Notes under the pieces: model-generated
What the model was told of the DNA's origin: nothing
The model's input: only the letters and a program-made list of their open reading frames with translations
Databases searched by the model: none
In this document: positions 1 through 12,102 of the stretch, piece by piece
Numbering within the stretch: the stretch's first letter is position 1
Layout of the letters: each line of letters begins with the position of its first letter
Made by a program: the position numbers and the translations under genes
From: Apostichopus japonicus
Lineage: Eukaryota > Echinodermata > Holothuroidea > Aspidochirotida > Stichopodidae
Direction: 5' to 3'
DNA length: 64,000 nt
NCBI RefSeq assembly: GCF_037975245.1
Contig: NC_092577.1
Span: forward strand, 29,920,398 to 29,984,397

Positions 1-469
1 AGAACATGGAGACAGGGAGGAGGGTTGGACAAGGTGAAAAGACATTCAATGACTTTCTGACAAGTCTGAGGAAAATATACCAACATTAACTGGTAATAAA
101 ACAAGTTAAACAACCAGACCTAGAGGTACAGTGAACATTGTTGTTCACTCACACTACTGGAGGTTACTAAAGTCAAATTGATGGTGAATAAAACATGTGA
201 CATTACATCCCCGCAGCTGTTAAAAGAAACCAGACACCTTTAACTCGACAGGTGATAAGGAGATGGGAAGCCGGGTGGGTGGGTTGACATCCTCATCCAA
301 CACAGAGATGCTGATATAGTAAATACAATTTGGAATCACACTGTTACATCACGTTATGTTAATGAGGTGGAAGTGCATTGCGCCCAGTGGGGACATATCT
401 CTTAAAACTGAACTTCCATGCCTGCACACTCCAAAAGCACTCGCACTGACCATGAGAGCAGTATGAATA
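1..469. other. Unassigned flank
   Basis: I see no recognisable gene here. The minus-strand NRF gene continues into lower coordinates, so undetected exons of it could lie here or beyond base 1, but no translated segment matched the rest of an acyltransferase-3 protein. Confidence 0.4.
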
Positions 470-1312
470 TTCTATTGGAGACTGTCAGTAGGAGCAGCAT
501 GAATATCCTGTTTCTAACAGATAAAGGTAAGGAACTGTTCATACTGATAGTATGAGCAGTATGAATATCCTGTTTCTAACAGGTAAAGGTAAGGAACTGT
601 TCATACTGTCAGTATGAGCAGTATGCATATTCTGCTTCTATTGGATAAAAGGTATGGAACTGTTCATACTGTCAGTATGAGCAGTATGAATATCCTGTTT
701 CTAACAGGTAAAGGTAAGGAACTGTTCATACTGACAGTATGAGCAGTATGAATATTCTGCTTCTATTGGATAAAGGTATGGAACTGTTCATACTGTCAGT
801 ATGAGCCGTATGATTATCCTGTTTCTAACAGGTAAAGGTAAGGAACTGTTCATACTGACAGTATGAGCAGTATCCATATTCATCTTAGAAGTATTGGATA
901 AAAGGTAGGGAACTGTTCATACTGTCAGTATGAGCAGTATGAATATCATATTTCTAACAGGTAAAGGCAAGGAACTGTTCATACTGACAGTATGAGCAGT
1001 ATGCATGAATATCCTGTTTCTATTGGATAAAAGGTATGGAACTGTTCATACTGTCAGTATGAGCAGTATGAATATCCTGTTTCTAACAGGTTAAGGTAAG
1101 GAACTGTTCATACTGACAGTATGAACAGTATGCATATTCTGCTTCTATTGGATAAAAGGTAGGGAACTGTTCATTCTGTCAGAATGAGCAGTATGAATAT
1201 CCTGTTTCTAACAGGTAAAGGTAAGGAACTGTTCATACTGACAGTATGAGCAGTATGCATATTCTGCTTCTATTGGATAAAAGGTATGGAACTGTTCATA
1301 CTGTCAGTATGA
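470..1312. repeat. Minisatellite of alternating ~62-bp units
   Basis: About 13 units of roughly 62-63 bp stand head to tail. Two unit types alternate: one contains TTTCTAACAGGTAAAGG, the other CTATTGGATAAAAGG, so the real period is about 125 bp. Every unit ends in a near-perfect palindrome around GTTCATACTG-A/T-CAGTATGAGC. The centre base alternates between A and T in step with the unit type. No open frame of note. Confidence 0.9.
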
Positions 1313-1744
1313 GTGCTGTGAAGCATGATGTAATAGGGCAGTATAGAACGGCATTTCTAGCATCATTGATAAATTGTCCCAACTGACTGTGCACTGTAAT
1401 TGTTCACCAATTCTACTGCTTGAAATGTAGGTCAAACATATATCGAAAACAAAACATAAACATATATCATATTCATGCAAAGTAGTATAATTATACAAAT
1501 TCCTGACAAATATTAGAGTAAAATAGACTATTTCTCAGCACACTAAAGTGTAGTACATATTTCATTGCAAGACAATCTATGCTTACGTTCTGTCACGATT
1601 TGAGTTAGTTCGTTGTCATTACAAGATTGGGGGCAGCAAACACCAAACAACAATTCACTCTGAAAACAAGAAGATAAATGCAATTGAATGATATCACAAT
1701 TGAATTCCTAAACGATATAAATATATCAACAATTACAGTTTGGC

Positions 1745-2735
1745 ACAGCGAGAGGTGTGAGACATGTAGTTGGTCTATGCCAGAGGTTTGAGACATGCAG
1801 TGGGTCGGTACGATATGTCATATATGAGGTGAGTCTGTGTTAGACATGCAGTATGTCTGTGTGAGAGGCGTGAGACATGCAGTGGGTCTGTGCAAGAGGT
1901 TTGAGGCATGCAGTGGGTCTGTGCATACGTGATATGAAGTGAGTCTGTGCGAGATGTGTGAGACATACAGTATGTCTGTACCAGAGGTGTTAGACATACA
2001 GTATGTCTGTACCAGAGGTATGAGACATGCAGTGGGTCTGTGTGAGTGGTGAGACATGCAGTGGGTCCGTGCAAGAGGTTTGAGGCATGTAGTGGGTCTG
2101 TGCAGACGTGATATGAAGTGAGTCTGTGCGAGAGGTTTGAGACATACAGAATGTCTGTACTAGAGGTATGAGACATGCAGTGGGTCTGTGTGAGTGGTGA
2201 GACATGCAGTGGGTCTGTGCAAGAGGTTTGAGGCATGTAGTGGGTCTGTGCAGATGTGATATGAAGTGACTCTGTGCGAGATGTGTGAGACATACAGTAT
2301 GTCTGTACTAGAGGTATGAGACATGCAGTGGGTCTGTGTGAGAGGCGTGAGACTTGCAGTGGGTCTGTGCAAGAGGTTTGAGGCATGCAGTGGGTCTGTG
2401 CATACGTGATATGAAGTGAGTCTGTGTGAGAAGTGTGAGACATACAGTATGTCTGTACTAGAGGTATGAGACATGCAGTGGGTCTGTGTGAGAGGCGTGA
2501 GACATGCAGTGGGTCTGTGCAAGAGGTTTGAGGCATGCAGTGGGTCTGTGCATACGTGATATGAAGTGAGTCTGTGTGAGATGTGTGAGACATACAGTAT
2601 GTCTGTACCAGAGGTGTGAGACATACAGTATGTCTGTACCAGAGGTATGAGACATGTAGTGGGTCTGTGTGAGTGGTGAGATATACAGTGGGTCCGTGTA
2701 AGAGGTTTGAGGCAGGCAGTGGGTCTGTGACAGGG
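1745..2735. repeat. Minisatellite, ~30-bp unit with ~150-bp higher-order period
   Basis: The basic unit is about 30 bp (GACATGCAGTGGGTCTGTG plus a variable stretch). Five units form a higher-order block of about 150 bp, marked by a GATATGAAGTGAGTCTGTG variant near 1929, 2108, 2255, 2405 and 2555. Because the unit length is close to a multiple of three, several minus-strand frames stay open at once, including one of 351 codons. I take that as a property of the array and not as a gene. Confidence 0.9.
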
Positions 2736-2872
2736 TAAGTGCATCCAATAGTTTTGTAACTAAGATATCGAGTTGATAAGTAGTCATTTAAGTCTAAAAT
2801 GATTGACGGCATATTTGGGGACTCATTCATCCCTTTTTATACTAGCAGAACTGATATGAATCAAGCACTTAC

Positions 2873-3813
2873 ACCAACTACAGGCACGTTCATCACTCGT
2901 GGGTCAGCGTCTATGGGTGCACTAGAATAACGCCCCACCTTGACACCATCGCAGAGCTCAAAGTCACCGTAAAACACCCCTCTGTGAGTAAACTCTAAGT
3001 CAACCAGGTCGATTGGTCGGGCAGACGAGGCACGCACTTTAAAAAAAAAAAACATAAAAAAAAAAAATTTTTAAAAAGAAAAGATATTTGAGACATAGTA
3101 TAATTTATGGACAACCTGGATACGTTTGGTCCCTGCATACTGGATTTATACCATATCAGAAGGCACTGAAGTAATAGCTCTTGCATGGATATTGAGTTTC
3201 CAACTTCATTTTAGCAAAGCATTCATCGCTAGTATCAAACAATTAATTCTATGTTGATCAGGGTGAAACTTCAGCAGTATGGCCTCTCAATCTTAATTAT
3301 GTACTACATTCCTTCTATACGGGGTTTAAAATTTTTTTCCTTCACAATTTTCTTAAAATTATGAATGATTTTTTTTTTTCCCGATTTTTTCATTCACTCT
3401 TGATCATTAAACAAAGAATGTGGCAATACGTAAGTGTTCAAAATTTCCAATATTTTTTTTTTTATCAAGTTGTTTTTCTTACTTTGTAGGGCATATTTCT
3501 TGTACTCTAGTAAGTCTGTCAAAAAGAGTGCCGTGTCCTGCAAGCAGGTGTCCGAGATCAAGTCGGTAAGGTTGCCGAGTACCCCATCGCTCGAGCCTGT
3601 AGACTCATTGTCGTCACCGAGGCCACCGAGAGCTGCTTGAATCAAGTCCAGTTGGGTGACATCATCAAACATTACGACTGAAAACTCATTACCAGTGATG
3701 CGGAGAGAACTTGTGTTATCTTGGGCACTTGTAGATCCGATAACAAAAAAACCCAGGGCGAAACACAACAGCGGATGAAATCTGCAGTGCTGTAAGATTG
3801 CCATGGTGACCAA
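2873..3813 (-). CDS. NRF-domain secreted/membrane protein, 5' part (NRF-6/O-acyltransferase-like)
   Basis: Two exons of a longer minus-strand gene: 3813-3483 (start MVTMAIL, with a second in-frame ATG three codons on) and 3036-2873. The splice phase is 1 between them and the second exon ends in phase 0. The first ~31 residues form a signal peptide (hydrophobic FHPLLCFALGFFVIG, likely cut after STSA). The segment after residue ~85 (ISDTCLQDTALFLTDL, YALQM, then YGDFELCDGV) follows the extracellular NRF domain, including its conserved cysteines, found ahead of the acyltransferase-3 multi-pass membrane domain in C. elegans NRF-6-like proteins. The membrane part is not visible, so downstream exons are probably beyond base 1 or hidden in the repeat-rich stretch. 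The family is thought to act in lipid or small-molecule transfer; the substrate here is unknown. Confidence 0.72.
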
Positions 3814-3922
3814 CCTGTACAGAAAGGCAGCTGCTGCAGCTTGGTCCGTCTCTGTTGCCAGGGAGATTATAACCTAGCTATGGGAAAACAAAACAAGAAC
3901 ACATGAACTATAGATGTTATTA

Positions 3923-6294
3923 GGGAAGCCTCGCAAATCTAACCGCCATGTCCGGGCCGGTGGATTTTTCCGCGGCTATAATGAGCACAGCCACAAGCAG
4001 ATAATGAGTCACACTTGAGTGCACACTCTCTCCAAACCACCCTCCATGCTAAACAGTTACATTCACAGCCGCGGTCAAGTTTTTACTAAGCCGATTTGAA
4101 CACAATAGTGAGTTGAACAAAACATCATAGCTAAGTCTCAAGGTATTCAAACGTTTCAAAAAGATAGTATGTTTATACGCCGTATTTTATCCTACTGCAG
4201 AAGCAAAACTTCTATGAAAAATAAGTAAGGAAATGTGAATTTACACTGCAGGAATCTAAAATGCTATCTTTCTTATTTTCCCAGTCGGCCAAGTAGGAAC
4301 AAAAAGTTTCGTTGCCTTTTTGCAGAGACACTAAGTTTCCTGAATTTTTAAGATTTAAAAAACTGAAATCACAATCTCACTTCTTGTACACGTACACATA
4401 AGCGTGAATCAGAGCCTAACATACGGGATGACTAGAATAATCCTACTAAGTTGTATAGAACAGGACCTAAACTACCTAGCTAGGTGAAAAAAAAATCGGT
4501 TGACTGTAGGAAATTTTTCGCACTCCAGCTGAGCTGTACTTTTTTTTTAGCCAGCTAGATCGTAGACATCATGAGGATTGAACAAATGATAATTTCTTGT
4601 GAAAGAAATTTGAAATAAATGTGGAAAAAATGCGATAATCCTTTCTCCGTTTTAAGTGTAAATGTTATTCTAGCATTCCATGGTTAAGAAAGTTGAAAGA
4701 AATAGAGTTTATCAACTTCATTTACTGACTTTTGAACTTCGTAAAAAAAAAACGTCCTTTACTACTCTGAAAATCAGTAGAGAAATTAGCAATTGTGTAC
4801 GAACAGTAAGTTGGTACACCTTTCAAATTTTACGAAAGATCGAGCAAAATACTTTCGAAAAATTCACGCGAAACTGGCGTATCGTGCTAAATGCAACTAA
4901 TGTCATGTAGACAAGGCTCTAGTACACCCATTTATGAATAAACCATACGACCACATCTGGCGGGGGGAAAAGAAAGTATTTTCTAGAATTTCCACCAAAA
5001 AAAAGGAAAAATTAATATCCTACCATAGTTAAGTGTATAGTAAATAGCCTAACCACTTCGCCGGTTACGGATCTCACGTAACAACAAAAACACAACTAAT
5101 TGTATTTTGCGAAGTTGACGTTTTCTACAAGGACATGGAAACAATATTTAGCATTCAGTTAATCATGCCAAGTGGCCTAAAACATGGGATTAAAAGGTTT
5201 ACTTTCATAAAGATAGCCATACTGTAGCTATTGGGGCCTTCATATCGTGCTTTGTCTGTATGGTATAGACTCGTGTATCATGGGGAATAGAAAGTTTTGT
5301 TCATGCGGAGGAGTCGGTTGGCTTGAGGTGTTTTACTTACCTTAATGTTACGGGGATATATACTTTTCTTGAACGTCTAAGGTAATATTTCGCATAACTT
5401 TACCGATCCTTTACTGACTTACCTTATTAATTCTAGAGTGGAGCCAAAATAGTTTACTCCATGAAAAGTTTTTTGGAAACGTGCCAAAAATGATAAAAAT
5501 GAAAACGATGATATTTAAGTAGGGGTAAACACTGCAGTTGTAAACTGATGTACGTATAGTAAAATTTTCACCGAATAGTAACTTATATCTCTAACCACAT
5601 GGCAGCCTAACACACTAAGTCAATGGGAAAATCAAGCCTCAAACATCTGTTTATTCGTTGAATTTGTGTCGCAGAACAGAGATCAACGTTACGGTCGATG
5701 TTCTCTCTTTAACATACATATGTGGCATAGCTTAACTATTGTTTTGTTTAAATTCTGGTTTGTCAATATGGGTTTTCTGAAGTTCTTGGGGGGCATATAT
5801 TTAATGCAATGGCTGATTCAGTTTTTAATTCATAGTTACGTACCACTCGTTGAACAAGGCTCATAATGTATAGGCCCTGGTAAAGGCTGCTTTTATCAAC
5901 TTTCGAGTAGCGGAGTTTTACAATTGTTCATAAAAGACCCAAGAAAATTTATTTGTGAGGTTTGATAACGTGGAAGATTTGCAAGAATTATATAAAGTAC
6001 TGAATCTCGGACATTTGGTAGTGGCGGATTTTAGTGTTTAAGTCACTTTGCGACATAAACTACCGCTCTATTGACTGTCAAAACCGCAAAAGTTAATCCG
6101 GTCATTTGGTCAAGTTTGCTCATTGTTTGTGAAGAATAACCAGCCTTGTGTTGTTAGGACGCTGTGCTCATTACTCCGGCTGGCAACCAGCGTGTGTGCA
6201 TTCAACCATGGGACCAATATGCACATGCATAATGAGCAAGGGGTGCGAGATTTCCGCCGGCCCGGAACCGGCGGTTAGATTTGCGAGGCTTCCC
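3923..6294. mobile_element. Non-autonomous Harbinger/PIF-like DNA transposon
   Basis: The ends are inverted repeats: the left starts GGGAAGCCTCGCAAATC and the right is its exact complement over about 25 bp, with weaker similarity for another ~15 bp (CCGGGCCGG). The element is 2372 bp and is flanked on both sides by TTA (3920-3922 and 6295-6297), the target duplication typical of PIF/Harbinger. Subterminal AATGAGCA/TGCTCATT motifs occur at both ends. No transposase frame is visible (longest open frames below 80 codons). The left end lies about 110 bp upstream of the NRF-gene start codon. Confidence 0.82.
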
Positions 6295-6297
6295 TTA

Positions 6298-7972
6298 GAG
6301 TGTGGTGCTAGGGAGATCATATCGTAAAGCTAACCTATGGGAAACAAGCCATAATTTTTTATTTTTCTTAAAACAACGACCGTGTCATTGTTGTGTATTA
6401 AACATTACTCAATAGGTTAGAGAGCTTAAGGTGGCATCCTATTAGAGTCTATCCATCCACGCGATTGTTCTCCTTTAGGAGTGCCAAAAGGAGCAGGAGA
6501 ACGTCTTTTTTGACCTGTTATCAATCAGGATCTGTGTTTTTTGGTGGCTTGCATGTTGAAGAGCATGAATAGAAGTAAATGTGGTGCAAATCATGGGTCA
6601 ATTGAGGCAATCGTAGACCCATTTAGGCCTCCCAGAAGCAGCGTACAAATATTGTTTACTTCTGAGTGAAGAGGTTTGTTTACAAGTGACAAAAAATTCA
6701 GGCTCTGATAGCCAAAAATCTGCAGTCATGATACGGAAAATTGATGGTGCCATGAAAGACCAACTTGTCAGCTATCCGGCGATGGGTAGCGTTTAGCTAG
6801 TGAAAACTTCTATCTAGACTTATAGAGACCATGTTACTTCTTAAGATTTAGTTGTGTAAGTCAATGGGGCTTTTAATGTGCGTATCCTAACTTATATGTA
6901 AAACTGAACTCAGTAACAAAGAAATTACGCATAGGTTACAAATTTACAAATAGTTACAAAGTTACAAATAGATCTATAATAGATAGCAGTAAGATTGGTG
7001 ACAAAAACATTTAGTCTGTGTTTTTTTGTTTTATTTTATTTACATAAAGTCACAATGCCTTGACAGTCTTCCGACTTTGTTTTCACAAAATATCTGACAT
7101 TCCCAACACATATGTGTAGTTTACCATAGTATACATTTTAAATTAGATTGCAATGTCAATAGGGGATTTTTTTGAATTGGAAGGAAGGATAGTCTACATA
7201 AGGAATCAACAGTTTTTATTCTAACAGTTTATATCTATAGCCTACCAAAGAAGTATTAGGAATGGGTTTCAGCTTTCACCATTCAGATCCTTCCATTTAT
7301 TATAATTGCAACAATCATGTAGAGAGTGTCCTTCTCAATTGTTTTTGAGAACGACAAAACCAGGCTCTTGACTAATTTGTGTTTATCTCTTACTAAAAAA
7401 TTATCATTAATTCAGTTTTGAATATAAGTAAAGGATGTGAAGTGTCAATCTCAAATAATTTGAGAACAGCATAACGAGTTTGTCATATAAACAATTAAAC
7501 CCCTAACAAATAATTGAACCAGAATGAAAACGGCATTTCATGGTTCCTTGCTGCTGCTGCTCATTGATTTGGTTAAGAGGGAACACTCCAAGTATGTAAT
7601 GTCAAAGCATTCCCTTAAGTTATGTGTACAAAGTTGTTGTTACCAAAATAACGCTAGCCAGCTAGCGCCCTTCATAAATATGCATGAACCATTTGCAGCA
7701 CACATCAGCATGTCTCTGCTATCTACAAATATCACTAATCCAATTTTGAAGATCAAACATATGATTTTCACATGTAAAAGTCTGCAACTTGATATATAAT
7801 CCCTCACCCGGTAAACTCATCATAAGTAATGACATCAGCACCAACAACAATTAGGTTCACCTACTCACTAAAAATGGTAATAATCGCCAATAATTGCCTT
7901 GTAATTCATCCAAACTTGTAACCTAAATAGTGTCCCCCCAAAAACATGCCACACCTCCTCATAAATATACAC
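6298..7972. other. Intergenic, A+T-rich, nothing recognised
   Basis: No exon, RNA gene or element boundary was found. One short hairpin-like sequence lies near 6466-6501 (GTTCTCCT and AGGAGAAC arms). Confidence 0.5.
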
Positions 7973-8350
7973 TTAAAGGGTGTGAAGACTCGGGCAAAAA
8001 GAAACGTCTCATGCCGGTAATCTGACCTAGTTTTGAATGAGGTGTAACAGAAGTGTTAGACACCACCATCGATCCCAGAAAATACACACACAGCTTGCTA
8101 CCGTCTGTAATTAGATGCTAGTGTACAGTCAGTACATACAGCTGTGGTCAATACCCACAGCACAGTGTACAAACGATACAGCGATGGACATCTCAGGTCC
8201 AGCTAAAGACACTGTAACAAGGTATCACGTTTCAGTACTGTACTGTTTGCATTTTGTAGCGACACAAACAAAACGTCACTTGCAAGCAACGGAAAGTTAA
8301 CTTTTTCAGATGGCCGCACGCGGTTTGGGGCGAGTCTTCAATGCCTTTAA
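7973..8350. mobile_element. TTAA-bounded MITE, copy A
   Basis: About 378 bp bounded by TTAA on both sides. Imperfect inverted ends read TTAAAGGGTGTGAAGACTCG and, on the complement of the right end, TTTAAAGGCATTGAAGACTC. A second copy in opposite orientation lies at 30012-30378 and matches along its length. TTAA duplication suggests piggyBac-type mobilisation; no coding capacity. Confidence 0.78.
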
Positions 8351-8475
8351 ACAGCTAGACCACAGTAGATCGATCACCAACTTTTAACTGGATCATGTTG
8401 TAGTATATGTAGCTTTCCAATGGACAATGAACCAACAAAAAACCCAAACCTAGGAATCAGGCTGCACTAATTATT

Positions 8476-8754
8476 CAGGTGCGTAGCCAAGGGGGGGCGA
8501 AGGGGGCAGCCGCCCCCATTGAGCATTTAAAAAAATTTTTTTTAATGTTTTTTATGATATCGCTAGTATTTTCAAAAGAGAAAGTGCTAAGATGCAACTA
8601 ACAAGGCCTGGGAAGTGCCATTTCCAGCAATCTGGGAGGCATTTTCAGTAAAAATTTTCTTGTAAGCTTCGCGCCAACCATGGTGGCGCTACGCTTAGAT
8701 AGTTTGCAATGCCAAATCTACAGTTTCGCCCCTCCCTTGGCAAATTCCTGGCTG
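8476..8754. mobile_element. hAT-type MITE with 8-bp target duplication
   Basis: 279 bp starting CAGGTGCGTAGCCAAGG and ending CCTTGGCAAATTCCTGGCTG, so the ends are imperfect inverted repeats that begin with CAG. The 8-bp direct repeat TAATTATT (8468-8475 and 8755-8762) flanks it, which is diagnostic of hAT transposition. G-rich and C-rich arms next to the ends can pair. Non-coding. Confidence 0.8.
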
Positions 8755-8779
8755 TAATTATTTAATTGATAAAAAGGGG

Positions 8780-10690
8780 AACAAAATTCAAAACCCAAAA
8801 GAACAGATTAAACTCTTCGCAACTACCTTTAAAAATATCTTTTCTGTCCGGACCCTAACCTCTTTAAAGAAGAAATAGGCAAATTTGTCCAAAGAAATGC
8901 CAATAACCTTCTCCCATCCCTCAATGGAACTTTAGATGACCAAAACCCCCTTACCAAACCAATTAACCATAACAAATGGAAAAGGGCAATAAATCCCAAA
9001 AAATATTTCCTCTCCTGGGAAAGATGGGGTAATGTACATAATGCTAAAAAACTGCTCAGATAACTTTATCAAACTGACTCAACATCTCTTAAATAACGAG
9101 ACACTCAGAACAGGCTATTTTCCAAAGCCTTGGAAACATGCCCTTACAATACTGTTAGTTAAACCAAATAAAACCTGAACAAACCCAGAAAACTACAGAC
9201 CTATAAGCCTACTTTCAGCAATAGGAAAAAATATTCAAAAAAATAATCATGGATAACAGAATAAGAACCCACCTAGAAAGCAATAACCTCTTTTAATACC
9301 TCCCAATCCGGTTTCAGGACAAATAAATCTACAACAAACCTCATTGCTAGATTAACTGAAGGAATCAAACTAGGATTTAAAAGTAAACTCAACACAACGG
9401 CAGTCTTCAAACAACGGCAGTCTTCAGCACAAAAGGCATTCTCTAAAACCTGATATAATGGTCTAAAGTACAAATGATTCAAATTCAACCTCCCAGTAAA
9501 TATCACCAGGCTCCTTTCTTTTTGAAGTAACCGGCTTATGCAAATTAAGTACAATTCCATCTATTCTGATCCTTTCATTCTTGAAGCTGGTTCTCCCCAA
9601 GGCTCATTACTAAGTCCTATATGTACTCTACTATGTAAACAGTTGGCAGGCAGTCTTGGAGGCGGTGCAGGGTGACATTTGCCTTCAGGTTGAAGGCAAT
9701 TTTCGCCGTTTATCTGGGGCTGCCTTTTTTGGACGCTGGTGTGCTGGGGAGGGGTGTTTCGTTTCGCTGCGTGCTGCAGTCGTCCTTTTGAGGTTTTTTG
9801 AATGTTTGAGTGGGTGGTTGGGGGTTTGTTTCTGCAGGTCGGTGGGCGTATTTACTTTTTTTGGCTCGCTTGAGTTTCGTGTCAGAATGGGATGGCTCTG
9901 TAGTGACGTTTTGGATCCCGCATGGCGGGTCACGTAAAAAGCACTATGTAAACGACCTACCCCACTAATAAAGTCAGTAAGTACCAAAATTAGCCAATTT
10001 GCTGACAATATAGCCATGTGGAACACTTGTAAAACAGTCAGTCACAAATGCATTTAATTATCTACAAAACTCAATTTATAATAGAAGAGTGGTGTTACCA
10101 ATAGTGAAAAAAATAAACCCAATAGAGAGTAAATTCATAATTTTCGAAGACCTGTTTTGTAGAAACAAAGAAAATCCAAGACAATCAACCTCTTAAATCA
10201 TACAATAACTAATTAGCAAAGAAGCTATTTTCCTAGGGGTAACAATTGATAAAGAACTAAAATATAAAACTCATATAAATAAAGTTGCCGGATAGCATGG
10301 AGAACCCTTAATTACACTAAGAACATTGTTAGTAATACAAACAAATTAAGAGCCGAAACTCTCCTCAATCTATCAAGCCAAAATCAAACCTTCTTTTGTA
10401 TGGTAGTTTCGCCTTTATTAGCTCTCCGAACTTAAAATATTAAAGAGCATACATACCTCTGCCTTGCGTATCTGCCTCAAAACCCAAAGGTTTACTTCCA
10501 ATAAACAACTTAACGAAATTGGCAAAACATCCAGCATTAATATTAGCCTAGGCCTACTATCAAAAACTTTGACACCAAACTTCTCAAAAATAACTTAATA
10601 CATGTATGACCCTCTAATCAAAAATCTACTCCTTGATTATATAATCTCTACTAAATCTCTACTAGAAAAAAATAGTTCTATAGTTAATTA
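8780..10690 (+). pseudogene. Degraded non-LTR retrotransposon (LINE) reverse transcriptase
   Basis: Translating the plus strand in shifting frames recovers reverse-transcriptase motifs in order: FPKPWKHALTILL near 9120, NPENYRPISLLSAIGK near 9185, SGFR near 9310, AGSPQGSLLSP near 9585, YVNDLP near 9946 and an FADN..MWNT version of the FADD box near 9997. This order fits the Jockey/CR1-like branch. Stops and frameshifts are frequent, so the copy is dead. It is interrupted by an insertion at 9641-9942. Endonuclease and 3' tail are not recognisable and the outer limits are approximate. Confidence 0.8.
9641..9942. mobile_element. 302-bp G+C-rich insertion nested in the LINE
   Basis: The segment splits the LINE between its SPQG and YVNDLP motifs. 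The 11-bp sequence ACTATGTAAAC is present at both edges (9630-9640 and 9943-9953), which reads as a target-site duplication and dates the insertion after the LINE. It is much richer in G+C than its surroundings and is open on both strands (about 93 codons plus, about 113 minus). I recognise no tRNA boxes, inverted ends or protein similarity. Confidence 0.75.
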
Positions 10691-12102
10691 ATTCTATAGT
10701 TAATTTCCCAAATTCTGCAGGAACTGGTCCCCGCCCAGTTCGATCAGATTTCACACACTTTTCACGACGTGACACATTACGTAACAATGTCATTGACGAT
10801 AGGGTTATGGTCTAGCTTGACAGTTATAGTGGACTGGGGTTGCCTGTTTGGTTTCGTGCCCGGTATCAATCTTGGATGACTACTTTTCTTATTACCTATG
10901 AAATATATTAATGCTGAAATATATGACAAAGCTGTCTTTCATGTTATCAACAGACCTACGCGATCTGTCCAAGCACATGTTAATGCCTGTACAAAGCTGT
11001 ACGTTTGGCGGAATTTAGGTCTAAGGCTTAGTTATATAACATTACGCGATATATAGGTTACGTCAAAATGAACGTAAAATGTTATCAAACATCAAATAAC
11101 ATCTCACTTTCTAATTAAGGCTAAAGGCTTAGAAAAATAATCTGCTAACGTGCAAAACGTTTACTAGAAAACGTTTTAGTAACATTTCTACTTTCGACGT
11201 TAAATTTTCATTACGAAAAGCGATTCCCGGCGAAATATTACCAGTTTGTCGATGATTGTCGGTAGGCCTACTTCCAATCAGTCCCTGTCCATCCTGTGCA
11301 GTGTGGTCAAATGACCGTATACCGGTGCGCGTGCTTGATTATACTTCCGTTATATTGTACTGTACGAGTGTACGCAGCACGTAGACCATATGGATCTCGC
11401 TGATAATGTACGTCCCTGGATTATCCTACAATGGTATATGACGTTTATCACTTCACGGAAAATTGTAATACGTCGGTGGCAGACTTTCACTTGGTGTAGT
11501 GAAGGCCGAAGCCAACAAAAACAAAACTGGTTATAGCTTAAATTATACTATATATAGTGATGCTTACAAACCGGTCATTAACAAACATGACTTCCGAATT
11601 AGGTGATAACAGAGCTATTGAAAACTGTACTAGCAAGGATTAGGTCTAATTACGAACAGTCCCACGTTGCTAGGAGGGGGAGGGGGGGGGGGCATTTCGA
11701 TTAGGAACGAATTTCCTGAAGACTAAAGATAAATTAAACTTGGCTAAATTATGTTTCTATTTCAGGGGAGGGGGGGGGTAGGGGAAGGGAGGGAAGGTGC
11801 GTTATTATGGGAAGTTGCATTTGGATAAAAGCATTATTGGTGGCAACGTTCTGGGCCAACGGTTTACACAACCAAATTTTTGGCGGGGCCTTTGTAGGTT
11901 GTTTCATTACAAACAACCAAAACATATATTGCAATTTTCAGACGTGGTTAAGGAGCTGTCATATTGTCAAATTACTTTGGTGTCGTCAAAATCTAACCAG
12001 CCTGTATATCTATGCGTTGGGATGGAGTCAAATGATTTATATTTTTTCCCCTTTCATTTTGCCATTGAGCAATATCATGATCAATCCCAGCAAAAAGGAC
12101 AA
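10691..12102. other. Intergenic, nothing recognised
   Basis: A+T-rich DNA with G tracts near 11675-11695 and 11765-11800. No exons or element ends were identified. Confidence 0.45.

Noticed and set aside
1-120. Possible further NRF-gene exon after a TTTTCCTCAG acceptor near base 60 (minus strand)
   Set aside because: The frame is open, but the residues do not resemble the acyltransferase-3 region, so I could not support it.
1775-2830. 351-codon minus-strand open frame of LHVS/HCMPQTS repeats
   Set aside because: It runs through a minisatellite in which several frames are open together; no domain, and the period explains the lack of stops.
9656-10026. Plus 93-codon and minus 113-codon frames
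   Set aside because: They overlap on opposite strands within a G+C-rich insertion; no protein similarity recognised.
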